The notes under the pieces are model-generated. The model was not told where the DNA came from and did no database searches. It was given only the letters and a program-made list of their open reading frames with translations. Positions 24,201 through 36,500 of a stretch of 64,000 nt of DNA are shown here, one piece after another. The stretch is from contig JANVCC010000030.1 in assembly GCA_025345505.1 (NCBI GenBank), positions 994,054 to 1,058,053 on the forward strand. The letters are read 5' to 3'. Positions within the stretch are counted from its first letter, which is position 1; every line of letters starts with the position of its first letter. The stretch comes from Todiramphus chloris collaris. Taxonomy: Eukaryota > Chordata > Aves > Coraciiformes > Alcedinidae. The translations under genes and the position numbers were made by a program.

Positions 24201-27200
24201 GAGATATTGGAAATTGTTGCTACCAGAGTATTTCAGTTGCCAGAGCATTTCTCAGTCAGACCAATTTTCTGGCACCAAGTTTTGAGCTCACAGTGGAAGC
24301 CCTGCTATCAAACGCATTTGCCAACTGGGAATCAGCAATTTGCTTCCTCTGACTCATGTGCAAACAACAGTACTGTTTATTTAATCTGGAAGGTGGAAAC
24401 CTGGAATAGAACCATCCCTTTGCACCTTTTCAGCTTCTCTTTATGTCCCCAGGAATTTTGCCACCACCTTCAATGCTCTTATTTCCCTCACTGCTGCTGG
24501 AGCAACACGACTTTTGGCAGTCATCTTCTTTGGGGCTTTCCAGTCCCAGGCTTGCTCTGATCTGAAGGTTACCATAGGGTGATGGAAGATGCACACTCAA
24601 CCCACTGCTACCATCAGTCCTACCACAGGATGCCTACACTGATATTAAGGTGATGGGAGAGGAAGGGCTGACTAGGAGACAGCACACCCGGTTCTGTTTC
24701 TGCACGTTTTGATGCACAAAATGAATGCACATGGGATATGCAAATACTGGGCATTGGCCACTGAGGAAAGATATCCATGTGTGAGTTCTTACACCATGTA
24801 CCCTGCAGTAAATACAAACCAGTTGACTGACCTGGAAAGTTGGCTTGGCTCTAGGAGTGCCCTGGCCCTCCTTTCTGCTCAACTCAAAGAGCATTGCCTC
24901 AAGCATTAGCTTGGCAGTACTTGGAAGAGTACCAGCCGTTGCAATAAGTAACTGACAGTATTTCCTAAGCATCTGTATTCTCACTTCTACGGGACACATG
25001 GAGCTGATCTAAGAGTACTTAATTTGGGAGCTGTAACACAATCTCAGTGGAAAGCATATCAGATTCCCTGTAGTTAAACTAAATGTCATCACACTGTACA
25101 TGGCTGCTGATTTCAGGTTTGCTAATTTGTAAAAGAGTGTGAAGAAGATGCTGCAGTTGTGAGTGGAGCAGCTGAATTATAAAGGTACTTAGGCAGCACT
25201 GTAGGGATATGAATTCTATTTATTGCACAAACCTGCCTCTATAATTAATAGAAATAGTAACATTTCCTTGCTGTTTTCATTAATTCAGACTGATAGCTTT
25301 GGAAGGTCAGAATGGATTAGGAAACACAGTTTTGGAAGACTGGGAGAGAACCAGAGGACTTTCTTGGCTTTTCAGTATCCATCCGGTTTTCCTCCTTCAA
25401 CGTGCAAGGAGCAATATTACCAGCAATGCGCTGTGTATACCAGACCATCTGTCACCGTAACTGTACCTTTATTTTATTTTTCCCTGCTTCTGGGAGGAAA
25501 GATACAAACTTCCCTAGCTGCCTGTCTGAAAAGTATGTATTTTAATCCTTTAAGAAACAGACACAGTCAGTCCAAAGTTTGCTTAAACTCCAGCAGCTCT
25601 CTAACACCAATGTCAGCACCTCCCAGTAAAAACTGGCTTCAGGGTTTACCTAACAAGCTGTAAATGATACAAACAGACGTGTCTCCTTTAGTGGGAGTTT
25701 TATGGGCCTTTCCCCCTCTCTTAGGAGATATAAACACATCGAGGCTTAAAGTGGTGCTTTATTTATCTCAGTGGTATAGCATCGTATTGGTGCACTGGTG
25801 GTACTTTATCATGGTAGAGAGGAGAGCACTGCATGAAGCAGAGCTGGTGCATGAGATGGTTTAGCCATGTCTGGTGACAACTGAAGTACAGTTTGGGCAT
25901 TATGTTATTATTTTGGATGCTTCAGGGATTGGAAGCAAGGGGTGTCCAAAAAGGAGCTTGAAAACTAGAGAGCTATGCAAATTATTTTTCACCTTTCCTG
26001 GTAGAAAGTTGTATCCCCCAGCCCCATCCATTTTGAGGTCAGTGGCACAGAAATAGGTATGTCAGAGCTGACTTATTTTCCCAATGACTCATTGAAAAAA
26101 ATATTAATCTTAATAGCTTTCTAATATGAAGTATGTACTGACCAGTGAACCACTCTGACTAAAGGAGGGCTTTTTATTGATAGGACTCCTTAGCCAAATG
26201 TAATGAAATTAAATGATTGGATTTCATTACGTATACCTGACATGGTGTCAGTGACAATTTCCATTCTCCCTATTATTTCTATAAATAAAGTCATCTGCCA
26301 TAATTAGAAAATATCAATGTGCTAAGACCTCCATTAATTCTTCCCCATATTAATCTAAGATCTGGGCAGATGTTTATTAATACCTGGTTACATTGCGTTC
26401 ATCAGCTGTTACCAAGAATAGAAAGGCTGAGACCTGATCTCACGCTGAAGGTTAAGTCAGTTAAAGAGGAGATCTGGCTAAATCTTTTCTTTTGGTTGAC
26501 TTCTTGACAATACCTTGTTTTTTTATCAAAGTGCTTTTTAAACCTTTATCATCTCTCTCTCTTTCTTCCCATCAATGTCTTTTGGACCATGTATGAACAC
26601 ACTCGATGGTGTTCCCCTCTGTCCCTCTTTGAGTTAATTGAACAGTCCTTTAGCTGTACCCTGGTGTTTGGTGTGATTTCATTTGTGCTGAATTCCATCA
26701 GCCTGTGACTCTCCTCCCTCCTGGAAGATATTTAATTATCTGAAAGCCCAGGTCCACCCCATTCAGTGCTAAACACCTGCTGATGGGTGCTCAGTGATAG
26801 GTGATGACCCTGCACCAAGAGGGTGCTGTGACCAACCTGTGTGACTTCACACTCCATCCTGGTATCCTGTGGTTGGCAGGTTTCAGAGCTGGTCTAACAT
26901 CTGTCCCAAGGCATTTCCTGTTGTCACCTTCACTGGGTCTTCTACCAAGAATTCAGCCACATTTAAGAACTGACCACAATTTAATTATGCTCTCTGTCAA
27001 AGTACTTTTTTGACCTGTATCTTTTAAATATTGTACTCAATAATCTGAGGTCACTTCCTGATCTTCCTCTTCTCTCCTATTTGTCTGGAGTTTTCTGTCT
27101 CTTTATGTTCTCCGTTCTCCCCACCTCCTGGATCTATTTGTCTGCCACTTACTGCCTGGGTTTGGTGCCTGTCAGGTGCCACCTTGCCTTGTACCAGAAA

Positions 27201-28086
27201 AGCAACTGTCCTCTGACCTCTGCAGTCACAGCAGATGCTTGGCTTTGTCTGTGTCTGTGTGTCTGTATCAAGGAGCTCTGGGGTTCAGGCTGGTGTCAAA
27301 CTCCTTCTCACTCATATTCCCAGTGTGCTCAGGCTGCCTACGGGGAGAGAAGGTACTTGATTTCTGGGATGAGACAGCTGATGTACTAACAATGCTGATT
27401 CATGTTGAAAGTTCACAGAAACAGTGCATAATATATGTCTGGTTTGTTACATTGGGACTGCAATGGAGCCTCATTGGAAAAGTATTTTAGGAACAGTCTT
27501 GCTGGCAAGACTTGAGGAACTTCTCCTGAAGGACTCAACCTTCCAGGCTAAACCAACTTTTTTTCAGATTAAAATTATTGTAATTTTTTTGCAAGCTCTT
27601 AATATTTTTGTGTACACTAAAATAGATGAGATGAAATTGTACCTGTCTTGTGACCTTTTCTCCACAGAATATGAGTCTGTTGTTGTTCCTCATTTAAATA
27701 TAAGCAGAGAATGGCTGTTCACAACTGGGATTTAATTTGTAGGGTAAAATGAAATACACTCAAGTGGGTGAGGCAGCACTTGGTCTGAATCTGCTGTTAT
27801 GTTTTTGGTTGGGTCATGCCTGAAATGAAACTAGAGCATGTTCTGAGTTGTCAGGGGCTGGACCTGTCTGTTCTGTACCACTGTACCCAGCACTGAGCAA
27901 TTAGGGTTCCTAGTCTTCATCAGGAAGAATAATTTAAATAACATTTTCAAGATATGCTGTCTGCACTGCAGTGTAGGATAAGCATGACCCAAAGCCTGCC
28001 ATGTAGTCACCAGCCTAAATCCTGAACTGATGAACTGGCTGATATATACTTTGAAAGATGTGGTGGTGGCTGGCCCAGCCTCATGG

Positions 28087-28141
28087 CCATGCCATGCTAT
28101 GCCATGCCATGCTATGCCATCCCATCCCACCCCATCCTATG
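28087..28141. repeat. Pentanucleotide array, 11 units of CCATG-type
   Basis: Eleven consecutive 5-bp units. The first six follow a higher-order pattern, CCATG CCATG CTATG, repeated exactly twice. The next four drift to CCATC/CCACC and the last is CTATG. On the minus strand it reads as a repetitive peptide rich in Trp, His and Gly, which is an artefact of the array. Confidence 0.9.
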
Positions 28142-28515
28142 GCAGCTTCAGAGGCAAGCTAGTCAGATGAAAAGTGGCTCAGTGTCCTGACTCAAGCTAG
28201 AACAGAACTAATTCTGTTCAGTGGTTTTACTTTTCAGCTCAGTCTTTTCTAAGTAACTGCACTGTCTAAGGTTAACGGCGTATTTTATCAGACAGTGTCT
28301 GCTTTGGTCAGTGATAAAGCTTGATGTTTATATTTATGACCAAGGATTGGTGGGTGCAGAAAGGGTCTTGCTTATACTTGCTCCTGTGCAGACCAAGGTC
28401 ACTGCTAAATCTTGTGTACCATGTTGGGGTGATGCAAAGCAAGAGGTCACACCTGCAGGGAGGAGCAGACAGACCAGGTGGCCCTAAACTGACCATCCCA
28501 TCTACATCATATTCA

Positions 28516-28523
28516 ATATAAAG
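28516..28523 (+). promoter_or_regulatory. TATA-like box of the solitary LTR
   Basis: ATATAAAG located about 267 bp before the LTR's ATTAAA signal, the expected order for U3 promoter followed by R. Activity is unknown. Confidence 0.5.
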
Positions 28524-28782
28524 CTGAGGGATCATGAGGGTCAAACCTCTTCTTCAATGGTCAGTGTCTGAGGAGGACTCTGTCCGTTCTGCCTTCGATT
28601 CTGATCCCTGTGTTTCAGAATCCAGCTCCTGAATCTGGTTCTCATCTGCTGCTGAGTCCAGTCTAGGACTTCCCCAGTGTCTGCTCCACAGCATCAGTAG
28701 TGAGTGATTGCCATTGAGGGGATGGGTTCAATAATGGTTTTGTATACATTTGTATATATGTTCATATTATTGTTGCCATTTC

Positions 28783-28788
28783 ATTAAA
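28783..28788 (+). terminator. ATTAAA polyadenylation signal of the solitary LTR
   Basis: ATTAAAGCTGTTT context, a typical polyadenylation block in avian ERVL-type LTRs. If used, it would end plus-strand transcripts antisense to KCNMB2. Confidence 0.5.
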
Positions 28789-28940
28789 GCTGTTTGAGGT
28801 TGGGTTTTTTTCAACCCCTAAGTCTCTCTCCCTTATTCCATTTCTCTTCCCCTTTGGGAAAGGAGAGAGGCTAATCGAGAGTGTCTCTAATTTGTCAAGT
28901 GGCTGGCCCAGCTAGTTGACACTCAGCAAACCCAACAAGA

Positions 28941-29456
28941 AGGCTTCATTCCAAAACTTCCCTTGACCTCAGAGAATAATATGTATGCTAAATTAGATGG
29001 CCGATCCATACAAAACTTATGTCTGTGGATACCCATGCTGGTCCTGTACTGTCCCCTGGGTTGATGTCAATAACAATGCTCAGGCCCTGTTTTGTACAAA
29101 GTCATTTTAAATTCATATATTAAAAAAAAGAAAAAAAAAAAAAGAGAAAAAAATCCAGTGTTGCTTCCACCATTTTCTAACCTTTGTCCATCTCCTTTGA
29201 ATTGGATGCTGCTTGTCCTCTTGTCTCCCATCTCTGAAATTACCTACTTACTTTTTGCACTCTCTTTCCCTTTCTCAGAGCTGCCTTTGCAGAAATGCAC
29301 ATAAACAGCTATTTATTGGGTCATGGTTTCAGTTAGTTTTAAATAGTACATTCTTATTTCCTGAATTTTTATTTATTTATTTATTATTGTTTACATTGGA
29401 CCTTTTTCTGAGTATTTGAATCAATTCTGATAACTGTTGGGTGCTTATCTGCATAA
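28941..29456. other. Unique sequence between the LTR and the CR1 copy
   Basis: About 500 bp with an A-rich stretch at 29122-29153 and a (TTTA)n tract at about 29367-29386. No gene was seen. Confidence 0.7.
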
Positions 29457-29481
29457 ATAGATCAATAACTTTTGGACTGCA
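29457..29481. repeat. Direct repeat, left copy (probable target-site duplication of CR1)
   Basis: Twenty-five bases sharing TCAATA and CTTTTGGACT with 30555-30579. The two copies match at 22 of 25 positions and all three differences are transitions. They sit at the two ends of the CR1 copy 29482-30554, and similarity stops outside them. Confidence 0.8.
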
Positions 29482-30554
29482 GAAATAGAATCATAGAATG
29501 GCTAGCGCTGGAAGGGACCTCCGAAGGTCATCTAGTCCAGCCCCCTGCAGTGAGCAGGGATACCCTCAACTAGACCAGGCTGCTCAGAGCCTTGTCCAAC
29601 CTCACCTTGAGTATCTCCAGGCATGGGGCCTCAACCACCTCCCTGGGTAGCCTATTCCACTGTTCTACCACCCTCAATGTAAAGAGCTTCTTCCTGAGAT
29701 CCAATCGAAATCTACTCTTCTCTAATTCAAACCCGCTACCTCTTGTCCCTTCACTACAGGCCCTCGTAAACAGCCCCTCTCCAGCCTTCCTGTAGCCCCC
29801 TTCAGGTACTGGAAGGTCGCTTTTAGGTCTCCCTGGAGCCTTCTCTTCCCCAGGCTGAACAACCCCAGCTCCCTCAGCCTGTCTTCATAGGAAAGGTGTT
29901 CCACCCCTCTGATCATCTTTGTGGCCTCCTCTGGACCTGCTCCACCAGGTCCGTGTCTTTCCTGTGTCGAGGGCTCCAGAGCTGGACGCAGTACTCCAGG
30001 TGAGGTCTCACCAGAGTAGAGGGGCAGAATCACCTCCCTTGATCTGCTGGCCACACTTCTCTTGATGCAGCCCAGGATGCCATTGGCCTTTTGGGCTGCA
30101 AGTGCACATGGTTGGCTCATGTCCACCTTCTCATCCACCAACACCCCCCAGTCCTTTTCTACAGAGCTGCTTTCCAGGACCTTATCTCCCAGCCTGTAGT
30201 GATAGTGAGGGCTGTTCCGACCCAGGTGCAGGACCCTGCACTTAGTCTTGTTGAATCTCATGAGGTTCACCTGGGCCCACCTCTCCAGCTTATCCAGGTC
30301 CCTCTGGCTTACATCCCATTCCTCCAGCCTGTTGACAGCACCACTCAGCTTGGTGTCATCTGCGAACTTGCTGATGGTGCACTCGACCCCGCTGTCAATA
30401 TCATTGATGAAAATATTAAACAGTACAGGTCCCAGCACAGACCCCTGAAGGACACCACTTGTCACTGCTCTCCATCTCGACATTGAGCCATTGACCACCA
30501 CCCTCTGGATGCCAATTCCACCAGCCAATTCCTTATCCACTGAACAGTCCACCA
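29482..30554 (-). mobile_element. CR1 LINE, 5'-truncated copy
   Basis: Minus-strand CR1 of about 1.07 kb. Its 3' end lies at the low coordinate: GAATCATAGAATGG on the plus strand is the complement of the CR1 terminal ATTCTATG-type octamers. The 5' end is cut inside the reverse transcriptase at about 30554, directly at the right direct repeat. It keeps the second half of the reverse transcriptase and the CR1 3' untranslated end. CR1 elements move by target-primed reverse transcription and most copies are truncated at the 5' end, as here. Confidence 0.93.
29722..30554 (-). pseudogene. CR1 reverse transcriptase fragment
   Basis: The open frame covers the C-terminal half of the CR1 polymerase: [12 protein letters not shown], then [15 protein letters not shown], then the active-site box FADDTKL at 30349-30366, then [13 protein letters not shown] and downstream CR1 blocks such as [20 protein letters not shown]. 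The FADD aspartates are intact. The N-terminal half and the endonuclease are absent. Near the 5' end the WIRNWL block lies in another frame, and the family's conserved stretch after the ALVRPALE-like block is altered, so it cannot encode a working enzyme. The open frame also continues into flanking DNA to 30675. Confidence 0.88.
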
Positions 30555-30579
30555 ATAGGTCAATAGCTTTTGGACTACA
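30555..30579. repeat. Direct repeat, right copy (probable target-site duplication of CR1)
   Basis: Partner of 29457-29481, abutting the 5'-truncated end of the CR1. Differences from the left copy are at repeat positions 5, 12 and 22. Confidence 0.8.
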
Positions 30580-33500
30580 CTTTCTGAAGCAAGAGACTGA
30601 GAGGCTTGCTTTGAAATTTGAAGGTTCTGTACTGAATTTATTAATACAGCAAAGCATTACAAATGTGTGATCCATAAAATTACTTCAATCCTATGCTAAA
30701 GTGTGTTTTGTAACTTTTTTTTTCCTGGACAGTTGTATTTGAGTAGTTTCCAGTCTTACACCTCCTTTTTCCATTACAGACACTCTCAGGGGAAAGGACA
30801 CTAGTGGCACTCCAGAGCTGTCAGGGTTGGCTTAATTCCAGGTCCCAGCAGACAAAGGTGTGTGGATCATCCTAAGCTCCTCCAGAGGACTAATCTAAAC
30901 AGAAGATCTAATAGGAATCCATCTCCCATCTCAAATGAGAGATGCTTCCTTGCCTTAAACTGCAGTAAAACAAACCCTCCTCTAATCTGATGTGAATTAA
31001 AATCAGACACAAACTAATACTTTCATTTGTATTTCTAGCTTCCTCGAGGAAAGACCTCTTTACATTGTCTTCCTCCAAGCCAGTTTTGAGCTAAGTGAAA
31101 AAACGTAGTTCCACAAAATCTCTGCATGAAGCCACCAGGAATGCAGCAAGATAATAGTGTAGAAAGATAAGGGGGATTAAGATTATTTTCAGGATTTTTA
31201 GGAAATAAGAGGTGAAAAAGTTAATGGAACACTTAACTGGGGGACATCAGGGGGACCTGCAAAAAGTGATAGACCAAGATAGCTGGGTGCACAGCAAGTG
31301 TATTGTAGGAAGTACCATTTACATGGCCAGCCTTGTCCATGTACATAGAAGCCTGCTGAATTCCACATGGATGATGGCATGGTGCCTTTAGGAGCTATGG
31401 GTAATGAAGCTGATCATTTCCATCTGATGCGCGCAGTAAAGAAGTAGCTGAAGTACAATGAACTGGCTATTAGCGAAATGAGAAATACAATGGCTCACAA
31501 CGCAGTGGCGTAATCACTGCAAGATGGGCTGCGTGTCTTTTGTTGACTATTCATGGATCCCTAGGTTCTCTAGGGGACTGAGCCTAGGACTCCTTGATTG
31601 GGTCTGTCTATTGATTACACCTAATTGAACGTGGTCTGTTGTTTGCCTCCCACCCACTTGTTTTTCTGGGTCAGTTTGGTTCTTGTTTAGTGCTGGAAAT
31701 GGCTCTGGCATAAACACAGTGGTGCCTGCTGCACTCCGTGTTCAAGAGCACTGAGTACTGAGAATTTGCTTGTATTGTTGTGGAAATTAGATGTTACTTT
31801 AATTGCCCTGGTGAGTTTGAGTGGAATATTTCGTAGAGACAATAAGAGCCACCAACAATCCAAATCCAGTGGAGGCCTGACCCAGCTTGTACTGAAGCTG
31901 ATGAAGTATTTCTATTGTACTTAATGGACGTTGGCCTCAGCCACAAAAGAGTGCACTTCAGATTGAACTTTTCTGCTTTTGCAGAGCTCTTATTAGATTT
32001 ACAGAGTTAGTATTAGATTTTCTCAGTGCTGTGAGAACATTACTACTCTGTTAAATTACTTTTTCAGTTAATAATATATTCTTTTTTACAAGGATTTTAC
32101 TTTTTTAATTCCTTTTTACCTGTTTGCTTTCAGCAGATTAGGGAATTCATTCTCGCTTTCTGCCCTGAACCACTATGTACTGTTACCTCACAGGATTAGA
32201 CAGCTCTTGTTCACTTTTAAAATGAGTGCTCTGTATGCTAAATTTTATTTTTGTTCCTGGGGCACGGTCTCCCTTTTTTACTGGTGGAAGTAAAACAAGA
32301 AGTGTCATGTGAATTATAAGGAAGTCTAAATTAAAATAGGTTCTTGACCCCAAGCTCTTCCAGGGCAAGGCTCAGCACTAACTCCTGGGGAAGTCCGCCT
32401 CATATCTGAGCCTTTTCTATCACAACATACAGATACACTTTGTCAGTCCATTCCTAATGGAACAGATCTCCAAGATCCAAACTGTATATTAGTAGAATTT
32501 ACATCTGTAATACCAGCAAAAGACAAAAGTCCCTGCCTAAAGAGCTTAAATTCATATTTTATTAAAAATTAAAAAAAAATATTTATACTTCAAGTCTGCA
32601 AGATACTGGGTTAAAAAGGCTTTTCTCCTTAAATCGGTTCACAGAACTATAACTTGCTGAAAGGAGCAAAGGACACAGCTGTGTAGGGAAGGGAGCCAGT
32701 AGTACCAAGTACGAAGCAACTTTCACCTGCCTCATCCAGAGATGCACTTTCAGCCTCAGTCTGAGGTCCTTACACAAACTTTTATCCCTGGGAACCCAGC
32801 TGTGTTCAGAGAGTGTTGGATCCACTTAGACCCAGCACCACTTCATCCCGGACAGAGGAACCAGGGACAGTGTCATGGGAATGTGGCCTTTGGACAGGTC
32901 TGTTCAAATGTCAGCCCTTGCTATCAGAATAAAATCAGATTGCTCTTCCTTTTTGTCAGAAGCCAAAAGTGTATGAGTGTATAACACAGTTCTGATTGCT
33001 GTGCACAGGTAGCAATATTCTCGATGTTTTGTTACAACTTGTATGTTTTGTACAATTCTTTGCTATTTTTATGTGCAGCACATTGTATTATCAACATTCT
33101 TTATATAATACACTAAATTATTTAAAAACAGAGTAAAACTAAGTAATAGTACACAAAGAAATTTTTGGCAAAAGGTTATATTTCTGCATCAGGTATAGTA
33201 GAAGTTTAATAGAAGTAGGATACTTTTACCATCATGGGCAACGGCGAGAGTGAAAAGGAGCACAGTGCTCAAGAAGCAAAGGAGAGGTAGGCAGACTCGT
33301 GGTTAAGAAGCAGAGCTGACAAGAGTTTTGAAACCGTAAGTTCCAACTGGGAGAATTTTAATGTGTTTCCACATGAGTGATATTTTCTTAGATATTGTAA
33401 GCACAGCACTGGAAAATTAGGGTTAGCAAATGAGTAAACTAAACTGAAAATTGGGCAAAGAGAGTTGAAAGTAGATATAAGTGTTTCAGTCATGATGAGC

Positions 33501-36500
33501 TTTGCTCTCCAAGAAATTATTATTTATTTTTTTAAATATATCTGTGAATTCTTACTGTATTTTAATTTTTCCTGTTGCAAGTGCTAGAGATTTTGCAAAG
33601 AAATCTGCTGAGGTTATAGAACAGCAACAGAACAGCAACAGAAGAAATGTAGGTTGAAAGTGATACAGTTTTGACTTCATGATCTCCTTTTTTGTGAAAT
33701 GCTCATCAGAGATAAAATTTCTGGGCTTCATTCCTGGCCGCACCATAATGACGAAAACACTACAAAAACACATAACACAAAGTTCACTGAGCCACTCCTG
33801 ATTCTTAAGAAAATGTTTGTTACAGAGCCAAAGCCTTTTCAGGGTTAATTACTTCTGCAAGATAAGTAATACATGAAGAAAACTAGAGATAGACACAGGA
33901 CATAAAAAACTGTCTATTAGCTGCCCAGTGGTGAAATCACCCAAAGGCAGATGTCAGAGGAGATGTGTCTGTGGTAGACGCTGGAATACACCAACATGCC
34001 CAAGCACCTGCACTGGAGCACCCTGCCAAACATGCTCTGATGAATCCACTTCCAAACAATAGCACTTTGATTAACACAGGAGTTGGGATGCTGTGCAAAC
34101 CAGCTTCATGCTGACACTGATATGAACCAGACAGCTCAAATACGAGAAATGGAAAAAGCAAAAACCATTAGCAAAAGAAAACAGCAAGTTCTGTGTAGCC
34201 TAAATGAGTTTGTTAGTATATTGTCTTTTCCAACAAGATTTGGAAGATCTGACATTTTTTGTATTAGTTCTCAAGGAACATTGCAAGAATATTACAGCAA
34301 GGGAGCAGAGGTGCAGAGCAGTCTGATAACTTACCATAACAGCACGTACCGAGTCAAAATTACACCCAAGTCTTCCCTCTCCAACTTGTGGGGATAGATC
34401 GTGCTGATTTTATCAGCAAGGTCAGTCTAGCACCTATGCTTAATCCAAAATCTAGTCTGTTACTTGTTTAGGAGATTTGAATAATCTCTTTAAGAGAATT
34501 AGCAGGGACTGAAGTCCTAAGGAACAATCTTCTCCTAGCCCTATATGGAGCACAAGGATTTAAGGTCACAGTTAGGTGAAGGGTTTTTTAAGGCAGTGTG
34601 GAGACAGATGAAATTCTCTTTAGAGCCAGTCAGGTTGTGGAGAATGGAGGCACGAAGCCTGCAAATAATTTTAGGTTGTTTTTTGGATTCAATTGTCTGC
34701 TACACTGTAGGCAACCTGATGATGTACTGCATGCTGCTACAGCATTGATAATGTGATATGCGGAGGGGCTTGTTCCATCAGGTTTCCTTTCTGAACCACA
34801 TACACCTGCAGTCAGTGTCCAAACAACACATGAATGTTTTGCTGACTTTTCCAGCAACACCATAAGCTGCCTGTTTGTCCTTCGTAGCCTTGGCCCTGGA
34901 GCTGTGTGATGGGAGCGAACTTCTAGTTAAGAGGGTGGATGGGAAAACTCAGTGAAACAGATTTGCTGATGCTCAAATGCCAAGCTGTTAAATGTTCAGT
35001 AAGTCTTAGTTCAGAAATAAGTAATCTTTTTTTGCAAATAGTTAGAAGGATCATTGGTGGATATAAAGTGAAATGTTCACTTGAGGTTTTTAGGTTAAAT
35101 TTTGGGTAGGACTTTGAGAAACTGGCTTTGAATCCTTGCATCCAAAGCTACTCTGTGTGCTTTGGTTGTTGGATGGATTTAAAATAAATCACTTATACAT
35201 GTTCTCATCTGAGAATATATGTCTGACATCACATAAGATTAGTCCTTCTCCTGCAGATTGATCCAAGAAAATAATTGAACCCCACAAAAGCAGCGTTCCC
35301 ATGACACTTCTATCACGTCAGGCAGAACAGTGACCTAGCAGCTCATGGCATTGTTCTACTATTAACCCTTACACCCTTTTCCTTCCCTAAAGGCTGATGA
35401 TTTTTTAATCTAGATCCAGAAACAAAGAACAACATCCTGGCCCACAGGGGTAGATGCTGCAGATGCTCATCTCAAGCACCCTGCTGTTTCACAGCTGCCA
35501 GTAACAGATAAAATTATCAGTTGTCTGAGACAAGGTTCACCAGATGGAATCACATCCCACTTGGAGGTAATGTTGGGCTATTGCAGCCTTAAGAGTGGAC
35601 ATAGGTTTAGTTATTAACTCATCTCAGCATCCAAGGTTTGGACTAACATAAAGTTTGGAACATAACTGTGAATCCTCAGGCCAAATACCCCAAACATAAG
35701 ACCACATAATACCACAGCTACAGCTAGAAGGGGCACTACAGTTCACCTAGAGAAGTTTTACACTGAAGTTTGCAACCATAAGAAGGTTATTATCTTTGCG
35801 TGGCTGCAAAATTGCAGTAAGAATGACTTTACTGTAAAACCAAGCAAACCTCCCATTAGGCCAGTCAGAAGCAATATTAAATCTCATTCTTCTACATTTG
35901 AGAGACATTTGCATAGAGATCTGTTAATGTTCTGGTATTTGGAGAAATGTCAGATTATACAAGCAAATGGAAGCACCTAACATAGCATATAGGCAATTTT
36001 CTGGCAAGGCCTATGATATTGAAGGTAAAGGAGGTATGGCAGGTGCTGGCTAAAGTGACATAGTATTTGCACAAAAGACAGCAGGGAATATGGTAAATAT
36101 TAAAATAAATTATTGATAAATTCAACATATCCTTGGCAGATACTCTGGAGGGTTGCAGAGGACTCTTGTCTTCAAGTCACCTGCTGCATTTGTTGAAGTC
36201 CACCATTAAATCATAATCCCAGTGTCCTCCCTGTCTGCTATTATTGCAGAACAGAGAGGCGAGTAGAGCTGGGAAGAGGACACTGAAAAACTGCATGGCC
36301 TTGGGGCTCCAAGACTGCTAAAAGCTCCACTAATGCAGATCCTGACATGTCTCCTTTAAAATGAATGATGAGGACTTGCTGCAAGGTAGCTTGCCTGAAG
36401 GAAACATTCAGACATATATCAAAGGGCCCATGCAAGCGTGGTACACAAAAACATTGCTGAAAGTCACCCAAAGATATGATGAGCCAGCCAGGGTGGACTG

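Larger units (their letters stand above)
10387..28419. other. Upstream region of KCNMB2 (5' intron or flank), no gene recognised
   Basis: Eighteen kilobases without a supported exon, RNA gene or transposon. Because the start-codon exon has a splice acceptor, at least part of this should be intronic to KCNMB2 on the minus strand. Low-complexity items include a T17 run at 13361-13377 and an (AT)7 plus CTAT tract at 21255-21278. Open frames up to 133 codons (for example minus 16634-17035) show no domain I know. Untranslated exons could hide here; they cannot be called from sequence alone. Confidence 0.65.
28420..28940 (+). mobile_element. Solitary ERVL-like LTR
   Basis: Resembles avian ERVL-type LTRs as I remember them. 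In order: a GGAGCAGACAGACCAGGTG-like upstream block, a TATA-like ATATAAAG at 28516-28523, a block with TGCTGAGTCCAGTC and CTTCCCCAGTGTCTGCTC, an ATTAAA polyadenylation signal at 28783-28788, TCAACCCCTAAGTCTCTCTC, and a 3' end near GTGGCTGGCCCAGCTAGTTG. No gag or pol sequence flanks it, so it appears to be a solo LTR left by recombination between two LTRs. The two ends are approximate and I could not identify the short target duplication. Confidence 0.65.

Noticed and set aside
25223..25663. 146-codon plus-strand open frame
   Set aside because: Composition looks random and no family is recognised.
28066..28079. 14-bp sequence GTGGCTGGCCCAGC identical to the LTR 3' end at 28899-28912
   Set aside because: Too short to claim a second LTR end; the flanks do not match.
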